A stretch of DNA of 64,000 nucleotides from Luteimonas arsenica. GTDB taxonomy: Bacteria > Pseudomonadota > Gammaproteobacteria > Xanthomonadales > Xanthomonadaceae. Under the pieces are notes generated by a model that searched no databases, was not told where the DNA came from, and worked only from the letters and a program-made list of their open reading frames with translations. A program made the position numbers and the translations under genes. This document shows positions 24,355 to 33,572 of the stretch, one piece after another. Location: NCBI RefSeq assembly GCF_004352825.1, contig NZ_SJRW01000001.1:1426001-1490000 (forward strand), given 5' to 3'. Numbering within the stretch: position 1 is the first letter of the stretch; each line of letters begins with the position of its first letter.

Positions 24355-24762
24355 ATGATCGAGTTCTATCCGCAGATCAAGTGGGTGCACGTGGCCAGCG
24401 TGATGGCCAGCGTCACCCTGTTCGCGCTGCGCGGGCTGCTGGTGCAGGCCGGGCGCCCGCGCTGGGCGATGGCCGCGCCGGTGCGCTACCTGAGCTACGC
24501 CATCGACACCACCCTGCTCACCGCGGCCTTCATGCTGCTGACGATCCTGCCCGGGGCGATGTTCGCCAACGGCTGGCTGGCGGCCAAGATCGTGCTGCTG
24601 ATCGTCTATATCGGCCTGGGCAGCTTCGCGCTCAAGCGGGGGCGGACGCCGCGGGTGCGGCTGGCCTGCTACCTGGTCGCGCTGGCGGTATTCGGCTTCA
24701 TGTACAGCATCGCCCGCGCCCACCACCCCGGCGGGATCCTGTGGATGCTGCTCGCCACTTGA
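24355..24762 (+). CDS. SirB2-like small membrane protein
   Basis: A 135-residue protein with four probable membrane spans. WVHVASVMASVTLFALRGLL, SYAIDTTLLTAAFMLL and FMYSIARAHHP match the SirB (invasion gene expression up-regulator) family. I chose the ATG at 24355; the frame is open upstream inside nnrS. It ends the norB-nnrS run. The histidines near spans 1 and 4 are conserved in the family and might bind heme, but the role in NO metabolism is inferred from context only. Confidence 0.75.
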   Translation: MIEFYPQIKWVHVASVMASVTLFALRGLLVQAGRPRWAMAAPVRYLSYAIDTTLLTAAFMLLTILPGAMFANGWLAAKIVLLIVYIGLGSFALKRGRTPRVRLACYLVALAVFGFMYSIARAHHPGGILWMLLAT

Positions 24763-24800
24763 CCCATGTCATGGCCGCGGCCCCGGGGCGGTCGGATAAT
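24759..24800 (+). promoter_or_regulatory. FNR/DNR box and -10 of the azurin promoter
   Basis: TTGAC-CCAT-GTCAT at 24759-24772 is followed by GATAAT at 24795-24800. If transcription starts near 24807 the box centre sits at -41.5, the classic class II activator position. The box overlaps the stop region of the SirB2-like gene. Confidence 0.75.
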
Positions 24801-24864
24801 GGCCGCATCCAGAGGGGCCCGAGCGCAGGCCCCGCCACGTTCCAGCCCCACAGGAGATCCAACC

Positions 24865-25320
24865 ATGAAGCATCTTGTCATCGCCGCCCTCGGCCTCGGC
24901 CTGCTCGCCTTCGGCGGCACCGCCGCTGCCGCCAACTGCAGCATCAAGCTCAATGGCGACGACCGCATGCAGTTCGACCAGAAGGAAGTCACCGTCTCGG
25001 CCAGCTGCAAGACCATCAGCATCGAGCTGGCGCACACCGGCAAGCTGCCGGTGGCGGCGATGGGACACAACGTTGTCATTGCCGCAACGGGCGATGTGTC
25101 GGCGGTGAACGCCGCGGGCGCGAAGGCCGGTGCCGCCGCGGGCTACCTGCCCAAGGGCGACGCCAAGGTCCTCGGCGCCACCGACATGATCGGCGGCGGC
25201 GCCACCACCAAGGCCTCGTTCCCCGGCAGCAAGCTCAAGGCCGGCGGCGACTACAGCTTCTTCTGCTCCTTCCCCGGCCATGCCGCGCTGATGAAGGGCA
25301 AGCTGGTGGTCACGCCCTGA
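24865..25320 (+). CDS. azu: Azurin (blue copper protein)
   Basis: A 151-residue periplasmic electron carrier. A signal peptide ends near residue 23 (GLGLLAFGGTAAA). The type 1 copper ligands are His68 (MGHNVV), Cys134 (FFCSFPGH), His139 and Met143; Cys25 and Cys48 would form the usual disulfide. CAGGAG precedes the ATG at 24865. Azurin carries electrons to periplasmic reductases or oxidases, here plausibly to the cbb3 oxidase encoded next. Its own promoter has a TTGAC-N4-GTCAT box and GATAAT -10. Confidence 0.95.
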   Translation: MKHLVIAALGLGLLAFGGTAAAANCSIKLNGDDRMQFDQKEVTVSASCKTISIELAHTGKLPVAAMGHNVVIAATGDVSAVNAAGAKAGAAAGYLPKGDAKVLGATDMIGGGATTKASFPGSKLKAGGDYSFFCSFPGHAALMKGKLVVTP

Positions 25321-25370
25321 GGTTCGCGCAAGGCCGCACGCGGCTTCGCGTCGGGGCCCGGAGGCATGGA

Positions 25371-25392
25371 GGGGCGCGCATGGTCGCGCCCC
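25371..25392 (+). terminator. Hairpin after azurin, probable terminator
   Basis: GGGGCGCG (25371-25378) pairs with CGCGCCCC (25385-25392) around a 6-base loop, 50 bases after the azurin stop. The tail TTCCCGTT has few T residues, so termination may be weak. Confidence 0.5.
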
Positions 25393-25500
25393 TTCCCGTT
25401 CAGCGCGCATATAATCGGCGGCACAGCACGTGACACCTATCACGCATTCGCGGCCCATGCCTCCAGTCCATAACGGAGTCAGCAGCAACCGGCCCCGGCA

Positions 25501-25542
25501 TTGACTGCGATCAAGTGCAGGCCTTGCCGGACACCGGAGAAT
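25501..25542 (+). promoter_or_regulatory. FNR box and -10 of the ccoN promoter
   Basis: TTGAC-TGCG-ATCAA at 25501-25514 is followed by GAGAAT at 25537-25542. A start site near 25549 puts the box centre at -41.5, as expected for anaerobic activation by FNR/ANR. The ccoN ATG follows about 23 bases later. Confidence 0.8.
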
Positions 25543-25571
25543 CCACAGCCAGCCAACAAGGTCATCTGCCC

Positions 25572-27065
25572 ATGTCATCGACCCCAGCCACCGCTGTCGC
25601 CAGCGGTCCCGATCCAGCCAGGTCCGGTTACTACAACGACAAGGTGGTCCGCCAGTTCACGATCGCCACCGTGGTCTGGGGCATCGTCGGCATGGCCGTG
25701 GGCGTGCTGATCGCCGCCCAGCTGTACTGGCCCACGATCGGCGAAGGCATCCCGTGGCTGAGCTACGGCCGCCTGCGCCCGCTGCACACCAACGGCGTGA
25801 TCTTCGCCTTCGGCGTCAGCGCCCTCTTCGCCACCAGCCTGTACGTGGTGCAGCGGACCTGCCACGTCCGCCTGATCTCCGACAGGCTGGCCTCGTTCGT
25901 GTTCTGGGGCTGGCAGCTGGTGCTGGTGCTGGCGGTGATCACCCTGCCGATGGGCATGACCCAGGGCAAGGAATACGCCGAGCTGGAATGGCCGATCGAC
26001 TGGCTGATCACGGTGGTCTGGGTGGCCTACGCGGTGCTGTTCTTCGGCACCATCGTCAAGCGCCGGGTCAGCCACATCTACGTGGCCAACTGGTTCTTCG
26101 GCGCGTACATCGTCACCATCGCGCTGCTGCACATCGTCAACAACATCGCGATCCCGTCGGGCTTCGACAAGTCCTACCCGGTCTACACCGGCGCGGTGGA
26201 TGCGATGGTGCAGTGGTGGTACGGCCACAACGCCGTGGGCTTCCTGCTCACCACCGCCTTCCTCGGCATGATGTACTACTTCGTGCCCAAGCAGGCCGGG
26301 CGCCCGATCTATTCCTACCGCCTGTCGATCGTGCACTTCTGGGCGCTGATCGCGGTCTACATGTGGGCCGGCCCGCACCACCTGCACTACACCGCCCTGC
26401 CCGACTGGGTGCAGTCGGTGGGCATGGTGTTCTCGCTGATCCTGCTGGCACCCAGCTGGGGCGGCGCGATCAACGGGATCATGACCCTGTCGGGCGTCTG
26501 GTACAAACTGCGCACCGACCCGATCCTGAAGTTCCTGATCGTCGCGCTGTCGTTCTACATGATCGCCACCTTCGAGGGGCCGATGATGTCGATCAAGACG
26601 GTCAACTCGCTGTCGCACTACACCGACTGGACCGTCGGCCACGTGCACGCCGGCGCCCTGGGATGGGTGGCGATGATCACCGTCGGCTCGATCTATTCGC
26701 TGATGCCGCGCGTGCTGGGCCTGAAGGAGATGTACTCGGTCAAGTGGATCGACGTGCACTTCTGGATGCACACCATCGGCGTGGTGCTCTACATCGCCTC
26801 GATGTGGATCGCCGGCGTGATGCAGGGCCTGATGTGGCGCGCCACCAACGCCGACGGCACCCTGACCTACAGCTTCGTCGAGTCGCTCAACGCGACCTAT
26901 CCCTACTACCTCGTGCGCCTCGGCGGCGGCGTGCTGGTGCTGGCAGGCATGTTCCTGATGGCCCTCAACACCTGGAAGACCTTCCAGATGGCCAAGGCCA
27001 CGGTCCAGCACCCGGTGCTGCCCCCCGATCCTTCCAGCGCACGCGCTTCGACCCAGGGTGCCTGA
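25572..27065 (+). CDS. ccoN: cbb3-type cytochrome c oxidase subunit I
   Basis: A 497-residue catalytic subunit with 12 spans that reduces O2 to water at very low oxygen and pumps protons. Heme and copper ligands are visible in [12 protein letters not shown] (low-spin heme His), [10 protein letters not shown] (CuB His), [16 protein letters not shown] (CuB His pair), and [11 protein letters not shown] plus [12 protein letters not shown] near the end. I chose the ATG at 25572 (MSSTPATAV). The FNR box at 25501 drives the operon. ccoO starts 1 base after the stop. Confidence 0.96.
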   Translation: MSSTPATAVASGPDPARSGYYNDKVVRQFTIATVVWGIVGMAVGVLIAAQLYWPTIGEGIPWLSYGRLRPLHTNGVIFAFGVSALFATSLYVVQRTCHVRLISDRLASFVFWGWQLVLVLAVITLPMGMTQGKEYAELEWPIDWLITVVWVAYAVLFFGTIVKRRVSHIYVANWFFGAYIVTIALLHIVNNIAIPSGFDKSYPVYTGAVDAMVQWWYGHNAVGFLLTTAFLGMMYYFVPKQAGRPIYSYRLSIVHFWALIAVYMWAGPHHLHYTALPDWVQSVGMVFSLILLAPSWGGAINGIMTLSGVWYKLRTDPILKFLIVALSFYMIATFEGPMMSIKTVNSLSHYTDWTVGHVHAGALGWVAMITVGSIYSLMPRVLGLKEMYSVKWIDVHFWMHTIGVVLYIASMWIAGVMQGLMWRATNADGTLTYSFVESLNATYPYYLVRLGGGVLVLAGMFLMALNTWKTFQMAKATVQHPVLPPDPSSARASTQGA

Positions 27066-27066
27066 C

Positions 27067-27726
27067 ATGAGCGACCACAAGACCACCCCCAACGCGCACG
27101 AGAAGATCGAGAAGAACGTCGGCCTGATGATCGGCCTGATCGCCGTCGCCGTGTCCTTCGGCGGCCTCGCCGAGATCGTTCCGCTGATGTACCAGGCCGA
27201 GGCGATCGAGCCGCTGCCCGGCGTCGAGCCCTACCCGGCGCTCGAACTCGCCGGTCGCGACATCTACGTCCGCGAGGGCTGCTACAACTGCCACTCGCAG
27301 ATGATCCGCACCCTGCGCTTCGAGTCCGAGCGCTACGGCCACTACTCGCTGGCCGGCGAGTCGGTCTACGACCGCCCGCACCAGTGGGGTTCCAAGCGCA
27401 CCGGCCCGGACCTGGCCCGCGTCGGCGGCCGCTATTCCGACGACTGGCACCGCGTGCACCTGATCGATCCGCGCGCGGTGGTGCCGGAGTCGAACATGCC
27501 CTCCTTCCCCTGGCTGGCGGACACGCCGGTCAAGGCCGAGGTGGTCGCCCGCAACATGCGCAACCTGCAGCGCCTGGGCGATCCCTACACCGACGAGGAC
27601 CTCGCCGGCGTGCCCGACGCGGTGGCCGGCAAGACCGAGCTCGACGCCGTCGTCGCCTACCTGCAGGGCCTGGGCCGGCACGCGCCGACCGCGGCGTCCG
27701 CCGCTTCCACGGAGGACGCGCAATGA
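27067..27726 (+). CDS. ccoO: cbb3-type cytochrome c oxidase subunit II
   Basis: A 219-residue membrane-anchored monoheme cytochrome c. One N-terminal span ([19 protein letters not shown], about 20-38) is followed by the heme motif CYNCH at residues 72-76 and distal methionine candidates in [11 protein letters not shown]. It passes electrons from CcoP to CcoN. The ATG at 27067 follows the ccoN stop by 1 base. Its own stop overlaps the ccoQ start (ATGA). Confidence 0.95.
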   Translation: MSDHKTTPNAHEKIEKNVGLMIGLIAVAVSFGGLAEIVPLMYQAEAIEPLPGVEPYPALELAGRDIYVREGCYNCHSQMIRTLRFESERYGHYSLAGESVYDRPHQWGSKRTGPDLARVGGRYSDDWHRVHLIDPRAVVPESNMPSFPWLADTPVKAEVVARNMRNLQRLGDPYTDEDLAGVPDAVAGKTELDAVVAYLQGLGRHAPTAASAASTEDAQ

Positions 27727-27866
27727 CGGGCGGTCTCATCACGCTGGCGTTGCTGCTGCTGTTCGTCGGCGGCTGGATCTGGATGTGGCGGCCTTCGCAC
27801 AAGGCCGAGTTCGACGCAGCCGCACGGCTGCCCCTTGAGGACGATGCCGAGGAGCCCGGGCAATGA
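27723..27866 (+). CDS. ccoQ: cbb3 oxidase small subunit CcoQ
   Basis: A 47-residue protein with one membrane span ([19 protein letters not shown]), then a short acidic cytoplasmic tail ([12 protein letters not shown]), as usual for CcoQ/FixQ. It stabilises the oxidase complex. It overlaps ccoO and ccoP by 4 bases at each end, so translation is coupled. Confidence 0.9.
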   Translation: MTGGLITLALLLLFVGGWIWMWRPSHKAEFDAAARLPLEDDAEEPGQ

Positions 27867-28795
27867 CCACCGGTTGGAGCGTTTACGTCATCGCGCTGGT
27901 GCTGCTCAACATCGCCGGCCTGTGGGCCCTGCTGGCATGGACCAGCCGCCGTCGCCCGGGCGACCCGAAGCCGGACGACACCAGCCACGTCTGGGACGGC
28001 GACATCACCGAGTACAACAAGCCGCTGCCGCGCTGGTGGATCATCGGCTTCTACCTGACGATGGTGTTCTCGATCGGCTACCTGCTCTGGTACCCGGGTT
28101 TCGGCAACTTCAAGGGCTTCGGCAACTGGACCTCGGCCGGCGAGCACGACGCCGACAAGGCGAAGCAGGACGCCGTCCTCGCCGAGACCTTCCGTCCCTA
28201 TGACGGCCGCCCGATCTCCGAGCTCGCCGGCGACCCGCGCGCCGTGCAGCTGGGCCGCGCGATCTTCGCCAACACCTGCGCCACCTGCCACGGCTCGTCC
28301 GCGCAGGGTGCGATCGGCTACCCGAACCTGACCGACGACATCTGGCACTGGGGCGGCAGCGAAGACCGCATCCTGGAGTCCATCCTCGACGGCCGCGAGG
28401 GCGTCATGCCCGAATGGGGCACGGTGCTCACCGGCATGGGCGGCGACAACGCCGTGCTCTCGGTGGCCACCTACGTCCGCGCGCTGGCCGGCGAGGTGCC
28501 GGAGAACGACTTCTTCGCCGCCCAGGGCAAGGGCCTGTACGAAGGTGTCTGCGTGGCCTGCCATGGCGTGGACGGCAAGGGCAACACGGACCTGGGTTCG
28601 CCCGACCTGACCGATGCCTACAGCATGTACGGCAACTCCCTGGAATCGATCATGGAGACGATCAACAGGGGCCGCCACGGCGTCATGCCGGCCCACCGCG
28701 AACTGCTGGGCGAGACCCGCTCGCGCCTGGTGGCGTCCTATGTCTGGTCGCTGTCCAACAGTTCCAGCGCGGAGCCACGAACGGAGGTCCAGTGA
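27863..28795 (+). CDS. ccoP: cbb3-type cytochrome c oxidase diheme subunit III
   Basis: A 310-residue diheme cytochrome c. Two N-terminal spans surround VWDGDITEYNKPLPRWW, the conserved CcoP N-terminal segment. The two heme motifs are CATCH (139-143) and CVACH (230-234), with methionine ligands likely in the following VMPEWG and VMPAHR. It accepts electrons from soluble cytochrome c or azurin. Its stop overlaps a GTG start of a small membrane protein gene. Confidence 0.95.
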   Translation: MTTGWSVYVIALVLLNIAGLWALLAWTSRRRPGDPKPDDTSHVWDGDITEYNKPLPRWWIIGFYLTMVFSIGYLLWYPGFGNFKGFGNWTSAGEHDADKAKQDAVLAETFRPYDGRPISELAGDPRAVQLGRAIFANTCATCHGSSAQGAIGYPNLTDDIWHWGGSEDRILESILDGREGVMPEWGTVLTGMGGDNAVLSVATYVRALAGEVPENDFFAAQGKGLYEGVCVACHGVDGKGNTDLGSPDLTDAYSMYGNSLESIMETINRGRHGVMPAHRELLGETRSRLVASYVWSLSNSSSAEPRTEVQ

Positions 28796-29091
28796 GCCCC
28801 CTGCCAGGACCAGGCTTCGACCACCCGCCGCGCCCCATGGCGCAGCGGGTGGGTGCGATCCTGTGGCCCAGCTTCTTCGCCGCCGGCGTGGCGACGATGG
28901 TGTTCTCCGCCTTCGTCGACCCGCTGCTGCTGCGTGACATCACCTTCCCCGGCGTCGAGATCAGCCGCAGCCTGGGGTATTCGATCGCCTTCTTCATGTT
29001 CTGGATCGCCACTGCGGCCTCCAGCCTCTTCACCTGGATCCTGCTGCGTCCGGCGAGTCGCTACAACAAGGCGCTCCCGAGAGAGAAATGA
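28792..29091 (+). CDS. Small membrane protein embedded in the cco operon
   Basis: A 99-residue protein with a GTG start at 28792-28794 overlapping the ccoP stop and a good GGAGG site 6 bases before it. Two membrane spans (VGAILWPSFFAAGVATMVFSAF and LGYSIAFFMFWIATAASSLFTW) are joined by a loop with PLLLRDITFPGVEISRS. The stop overlaps the ccoG ATG. The tight coupling on both sides indicates a role in cbb3 oxidase assembly or function. It is not one of the named Cco proteins I know; similar proteins seem to occur in Xanthomonadaceae cco operons. Confidence 0.8.
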   Translation: MSPLPGPGFDHPPRPMAQRVGAILWPSFFAAGVATMVFSAFVDPLLLRDITFPGVEISRSLGYSIAFFMFWIATAASSLFTWILLRPASRYNKALPREK

Positions 29092-30641
29092 ACCGTCGCA
29101 TCCCCCTGGAGCTCGCCGGCGACGACGGCGGCTCGATGTACGTCAGCGAGCGCAAGGTCTATCCGCGCGAAGTCTCCGGACGCCTGAACAACCTGCGCCT
29201 GGCGGCCGTGTTCTGGCTGCTGGGCATGTACTACGTTTTTCCCTGGCTGCGCTGGGACGGCCGCCAGGCGGTGCTGTTCGACCTGCCCGCGCGAAAGTTC
29301 CACGTCTTCGGCCTGACCTTCTGGCCGCAGGACTTCCTGTTCCTGGCGCTGCTGCTGATCATCGCGGCGCTGGCGCTGTTCTTCTTCACCGCCCTGGCCG
29401 GGCGCCTGTTCTGTGGCTACGCCTGCCCGCAGACGGTGTGGACCGAGGTGTTCCTGTGGATGGAGCGCTGGACCGAGGGCGACCGCAACAAGCGGATGAA
29501 GCTCGACGCCGGCCCGTGGACCCGGGAGAAGCTGCTGCGCAAGGGAAGCAAGCACCTGCTGTGGGCCGTGTTCGCGCTGTGGACGGGCTTCACCTTCGTC
29601 GGTTTCTTCACGCCGATCACGGAGCTGGGCGCGCGGTTGCCGCGGCTGGAATGGGGCGGCTGGGAAACCTTCTGGGTGCTGTTCTACGCCTTCGCCACCT
29701 GGGGCAACGCCGGCTTCCTGCGCGAGCAGGTCTGCAAGTACATGTGCCCCTACGCGCGCTTCCAGAGCGCGATGTTCGACCGCAACACCCTGATCATCGC
29801 CTACGACCCGATGCGCGGCGAACCGCGTGGTCCGCGCAAGCGCGGCCTGGGCAGCATCGCCGCCCGCGGCCGTGCCCTGCTCGACCAGGTCACCGCCTAC
29901 GACTACGTGTTCCGCTCGGCGCTGCACCCTACCGCGGCCGACAACCGCGTGCAGGCGGCGGGCACGATCACCCTCGCCGAAGCCGGCCAGGTGGCCGAGC
30001 CGCTGCCGAAGTTCGCGCCCGACGAGCTTGGCGACTGCATCGACTGCACCATGTGCGTGCAGGTCTGCCCGACCGGCATCGACATCCGCAACGGCCTGCA
30101 GTACGAATGCATCGCCTGCGGCGCCTGCATCGACGCCTGCGACAGCGTGATGGACAAGATGGGCTTCGAGCGCGGGCTCATCCGCTACAGCACCCAGAAC
30201 GCGATCGACGGCAAGCCCACGCGCGTGGTGCGGCCACGGGTGCTGGTCTACGGCGCGCTGCTGCTGGCGCTGGTCGTGGCCTGGGTGGTGGGCGTGAACA
30301 CGCGCAGCCCGCTGATCGTCGAGGTGCTCCGCGACCGCAACGCGCTCTATCGCGTGGTCGGCGACGGCCAGGTCGAGAACGACTACACCATCAAGCTGGT
30401 CAACAAGAGCGACAATGACGCCACGTACCGCATCGTGATCGAAGGTGGCGCCCCGGGCACGGTCCTCCGCGGCCGGGGCCTGGACGCGGTGCATGCCGAC
30501 GCCCAGCAGGTGATCAGCGTGCCGGCGGTGGTCGCCGCCCCCGACTCGGTCAAGGGCCGCCAGGCGCTCAGTTTCCGCGTCGAGACCCTGGACGGCGAAA
30601 CCAGCGAAACGGTCGACAGCAGCTTCTTCGGACCCATGTGA
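29088..30641 (+). CDS. ccoG: Cytochrome oxidase maturation ferredoxin CcoG
   Basis: A 517-residue membrane protein of the FixG/RdxA family, implicated in copper reduction for cbb3 assembly. After the first spans come LFCGYACPQTVW and CKYMCPYARF. A ferredoxin domain with two cysteine clusters follows (CIDCTMCVQVCPTG and CIACGACIDAC), binding two [4Fe-4S] clusters. One further span and an immunoglobulin-like periplasmic end complete it. Start overlaps the upstream small gene; stop overlaps the ccoH start. Confidence 0.95.
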   Translation: MNRRIPLELAGDDGGSMYVSERKVYPREVSGRLNNLRLAAVFWLLGMYYVFPWLRWDGRQAVLFDLPARKFHVFGLTFWPQDFLFLALLLIIAALALFFFTALAGRLFCGYACPQTVWTEVFLWMERWTEGDRNKRMKLDAGPWTREKLLRKGSKHLLWAVFALWTGFTFVGFFTPITELGARLPRLEWGGWETFWVLFYAFATWGNAGFLREQVCKYMCPYARFQSAMFDRNTLIIAYDPMRGEPRGPRKRGLGSIAARGRALLDQVTAYDYVFRSALHPTAADNRVQAAGTITLAEAGQVAEPLPKFAPDELGDCIDCTMCVQVCPTGIDIRNGLQYECIACGACIDACDSVMDKMGFERGLIRYSTQNAIDGKPTRVVRPRVLVYGALLLALVVAWVVGVNTRSPLIVEVLRDRNALYRVVGDGQVENDYTIKLVNKSDNDATYRIVIEGGAPGTVLRGRGLDAVHADAQQVISVPAVVAAPDSVKGRQALSFRVETLDGETSETVDSSFFGPM

Positions 30642-31156
30642 TGACGAGCGAAAGCGACAAGCAGAAGCGGCCGTTCTGGCGCGAACCCATGATGTGGCTG
30701 GTACTCGGCCTGCCGCTGGCCTCCGTGGTCGCCGGCGTGATCCTGGTCAGCCTGGCCACGCGCGACGCCAGCGATTCGGTCGGCGACGTGGTCCAGCGCA
30801 CGGCGCAGATCCAGGTCACCGACCTCGGTCCCGACGCCCGCGCCCGCGACCTGCGGCTGAGCGCGATCGTCCGCATCGACGCGGGCTACGTCGAGGTGCT
30901 GCCGGTGACCGGCGACTACGACCGCAGCCAGCCGCTGCGCCTGCGCCTGCGCCACCCCACCCTCGCCGCCTCCGACCTGGAGTTGCGCGTCGCGCCCAGC
31001 GACAACGGCTGGCGGGTCGAGGCCGAGGTGGGACTGGAGCACGACTGGAAGCTGGAGCTGATGCCCGAGGGCACGCCCTGGCGCCTGCAGGGCCGCCTGC
31101 CCAAGGGGCAGCGCGCGGCACACGTGAAGCCGGCGCTTTCCGGCGAGCGGGAGTGA
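30641..31156 (+). CDS. ccoH: FixH/CcoH cbb3 oxidase assembly protein
   Basis: A 171-residue protein with an N-terminal span after a basic start (REPMMWLVLGLPLASVVAGVILV) and a FixH-type periplasmic domain (LRLRLRHPTLAASDLELRV, DNGWRVEAEVGLEHDWKLEL). The ATG at 30641 shares its first base with the end of the ccoG stop. CcoH interacts with CcoN during assembly of the oxidase. Expected position between ccoG and ccoI. Confidence 0.85.
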   Translation: MTSESDKQKRPFWREPMMWLVLGLPLASVVAGVILVSLATRDASDSVGDVVQRTAQIQVTDLGPDARARDLRLSAIVRIDAGYVEVLPVTGDYDRSQPLRLRLRHPTLAASDLELRVAPSDNGWRVEAEVGLEHDWKLELMPEGTPWRLQGRLPKGQRAAHVKPALSGERE

Positions 31157-31157
31157 T

Positions 31158-33572
31158 GTGAACGCCGGCGCGGTCGCCACGGCCGCCGCCGTTCGCGACG
31201 TGCAGGGCGTGGACCGCGGCTGCTTCCACTGCAGCGAGGCCCTGCCGGCGGTCCCCGCCACCGCGCGCATCGACGGCGCGCCGCGCCGCTTCTGCTGTGA
31301 CGGCTGCGCCGCGGCCGCGCAGTGGATCCGCGACGCCCACCTGGTCGACTACTATCGCCTGCGCTCCGAACCGGGCGGCCGCGTCGCCGACCTGGACGCC
31401 CAGCTCGCCGCCTTCGACCGCGACGACATCCAGTCCGGGCACGTGCGCGACGTCGACGGCGGCCGCGAGATCACGGTGCTGACCGATGGCATGCGCTGCG
31501 CCGCGTGCGCCTGGCTGGTCGACCGCGCGCTCGCCCGCGAACCGGGCGTGCTCGAAGTGGTGGCCAACGCCGTCACCGGCCGCATCCGCATCGCCTGGGA
31601 CCCGGCGCGCACGGCGCTGTCGGCCCCGCTCCGGCGCCTGGCCAGCCTGGGCTATGCGCCCTACCTCGCCAGCGGCGACGCGCGCGAACGCGAGCGCCGC
31701 GCACAGCGCAACCGCGACCTGCTGCGCATCGGCGTCGCCGGCCTGGTCTCGATCCAGGCGATGATGTTCGCCGAGGCGCTGTACCTGGACGTGTACCGGC
31801 AGATGCCGCTGGCCACGCGCGACTTCTTCCGCTGGGTCACCCTGCTGATGTCGACCCCGGTGGTGTTCTGGTGCGGCTGGCCTTTCATCGCCGGCATGCT
31901 GCGCGAACTGCGCAACCGCCACCTGGGGATGGATACGTTGATCGCGAGCTCGACCCTGCTGGCCTACTTCGCCAGCGTGTTCGAGACCCTGCGCGGCGGC
32001 GCCCACGTCTGGTACGACGCGGCGGTGATGTTCGTCTTCCTGCTGCTGGGCGCGCGCATGCTGGAGCAGCGTGCGCGGCGCATCGCGGTGGCCCAGGTGG
32101 ACACCCTGGCGCGCGCACGGCCGGCGCTGGCGACGCGCGAACTGGCCGACGGCAGCCGCGAGGTCGTGCCGACGGCAGCGCTGGCACCCGGCGACATCGC
32201 CTGCATCGCCGCCGGCGACGCCGTGCCCGCCGATGGGATCCTGCTCGACGAAGCCGCCCGCTTCGAGGAAGCGCTGCTGACCGGCGAATCCCACCCGGTG
32301 CGGCACCTGCCCGGCGACACCATCTACGCCGGCACCGTCTGCCGCGAGGCACCGGCGCGGATCCGCATCGAACAGGTCGGCGCCGGCACCCGGCTGTCGC
32401 AGCTCGAATCCCTGGTCGAACGCGCCCAGTCGCATCGCCCGAAGGTCGCGCAGCTGGCCGACGCCGTGTCCAGCCGCTTCGTGGCCGGCATCCTCCTGGC
32501 CGCGGCGCTGGTCTTCATCGGCTGGCGCATCCACGACCCGTCGCGCGCGCTCGAGGTCACCATCGCCCTGCTGGTGATCAGCTGCCCCTGCGCGCTGTCG
32601 CTGGCGGTGCCGACCTCGCTCGCCGTCGCCCACGGTGCGCTGGCGAAGCTGGGCGTACTGTCGACCGATGCGGATGCGCTGGGGGCGCTGGCCACGGCGA
32701 CCGACATCGTCTTCGACAAGACCGGCACCCTGGGCAGCGGTGCGCCAAGCTTGTCCGGAGCGAAGGCCTTCGGCGGCTTCGAGATAGAGGATGCGCTGGA
32801 AATCGCGGCAGCCATGGAGCGCGACAGCCTGCACCCGATCGCGCGCGCCTTCGCCGGACACGATGGCGGCCTCGCGGTCGATGCCGTCGAGGAGCATCCG
32901 GGCCTGGGCATCGCCGCCCGCGTCGACGGCCGCTCCTGGCGCCTGGGACGCGCCGACTTCGCGTCGGGCGGCGACGATGACGGTGCGCTGTGGCTGGGCG
33001 ACGGCCACGACGCCGTCGCGCGCTTCGTGCTCGAGGAGCCGCCGCGCGCCGATGCCGCCGCGGCCGTCGCCGCGCTGCGCGGCCTGGGCGTGGCGGTGCA
33101 CCTGTCGAGCGGCGACGCAGCGGTGCCGGTGGCCGCCTTCGCCCACCGCATCGGCATCGAAGGCGCCGCGTCCCGGCAGTCGCCCGAGGACAAGCTCCGC
33201 GGCGTGCGCGATCTGCAGGCCGACGGCAGGGTGGTGGCCATGGTCGGCGACGGCCTCAACGACGCGCCGGTGCTGGCCGGCGCCGACGTTTCCATCGCCA
33301 TCGGCAGTGGGGCCGCCCTTGCCCACCGTGCCGCCGGCCTGGTGTTGACTGCGCCCTCGCTGCTGCGCATCCCGGCCGCCGTGCGCCTGGCGCGGCGCAC
33401 CCGCGCGATCGTCCGCCAGAACCTGGCCTGGGCGCTGGGCTACAACCTTGTCGCCATTCCACTGGCCGCCGCCGGCCTGGTGACGCCCTGGGTGGCGGCT
33501 CTGGGCATGGCGCTGTCCTCGCTGATCGTCACCGTCAACGCGCTGCGCCTGGCGCGGGCAGGTGCGGCTTGA
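31158..33572 (+). CDS. ccoI: Copper-exporting P-type ATPase CcoI for oxidase maturation
   Basis: An 804-residue heavy-metal ATPase with a GTG start 1 base after ccoH. The N-terminal Cys-rich stretch (CFHCSEALP, RFCCDGCAAAA) is typical of FixI/CcoI, then an HMA domain with GMRCAACAW. The membrane metal site CPC is at residues 476-478, the phosphorylation motif DKTGT at Asp520, and the hinge reads GDGLNDAPVL. It supplies copper for the CuB centre of the cbb3 oxidase. The TGA stop overlaps the TTG start of ccoS. Confidence 0.95.
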   Translation: MNAGAVATAAAVRDVQGVDRGCFHCSEALPAVPATARIDGAPRRFCCDGCAAAAQWIRDAHLVDYYRLRSEPGGRVADLDAQLAAFDRDDIQSGHVRDVDGGREITVLTDGMRCAACAWLVDRALAREPGVLEVVANAVTGRIRIAWDPARTALSAPLRRLASLGYAPYLASGDARERERRAQRNRDLLRIGVAGLVSIQAMMFAEALYLDVYRQMPLATRDFFRWVTLLMSTPVVFWCGWPFIAGMLRELRNRHLGMDTLIASSTLLAYFASVFETLRGGAHVWYDAAVMFVFLLLGARMLEQRARRIAVAQVDTLARARPALATRELADGSREVVPTAALAPGDIACIAAGDAVPADGILLDEAARFEEALLTGESHPVRHLPGDTIYAGTVCREAPARIRIEQVGAGTRLSQLESLVERAQSHRPKVAQLADAVSSRFVAGILLAAALVFIGWRIHDPSRALEVTIALLVISCPCALSLAVPTSLAVAHGALAKLGVLSTDADALGALATATDIVFDKTGTLGSGAPSLSGAKAFGGFEIEDALEIAAAMERDSLHPIARAFAGHDGGLAVDAVEEHPGLGIAARVDGRSWRLGRADFASGGDDDGALWLGDGHDAVARFVLEEPPRADAAAAVAALRGLGVAVHLSSGDAAVPVAAFAHRIGIEGAASRQSPEDKLRGVRDLQADGRVVAMVGDGLNDAPVLAGADVSIAIGSGAALAHRAAGLVLTAPSLLRIPAAVRLARRTRAIVRQNLAWALGYNLVAIPLAAAGLVTPWVAALGMALSSLIVTVNALRLARAGAA

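Noticed and set aside
25408-25425. GCGCATATAATCGGC before ccoN, superficially dif-like or a sigma-70 -10
   Set aside because: It lacks the second Xer arm; as a -10 (TATAAT) it has no matching -35, and the FNR promoter nearer to ccoN explains expression better.
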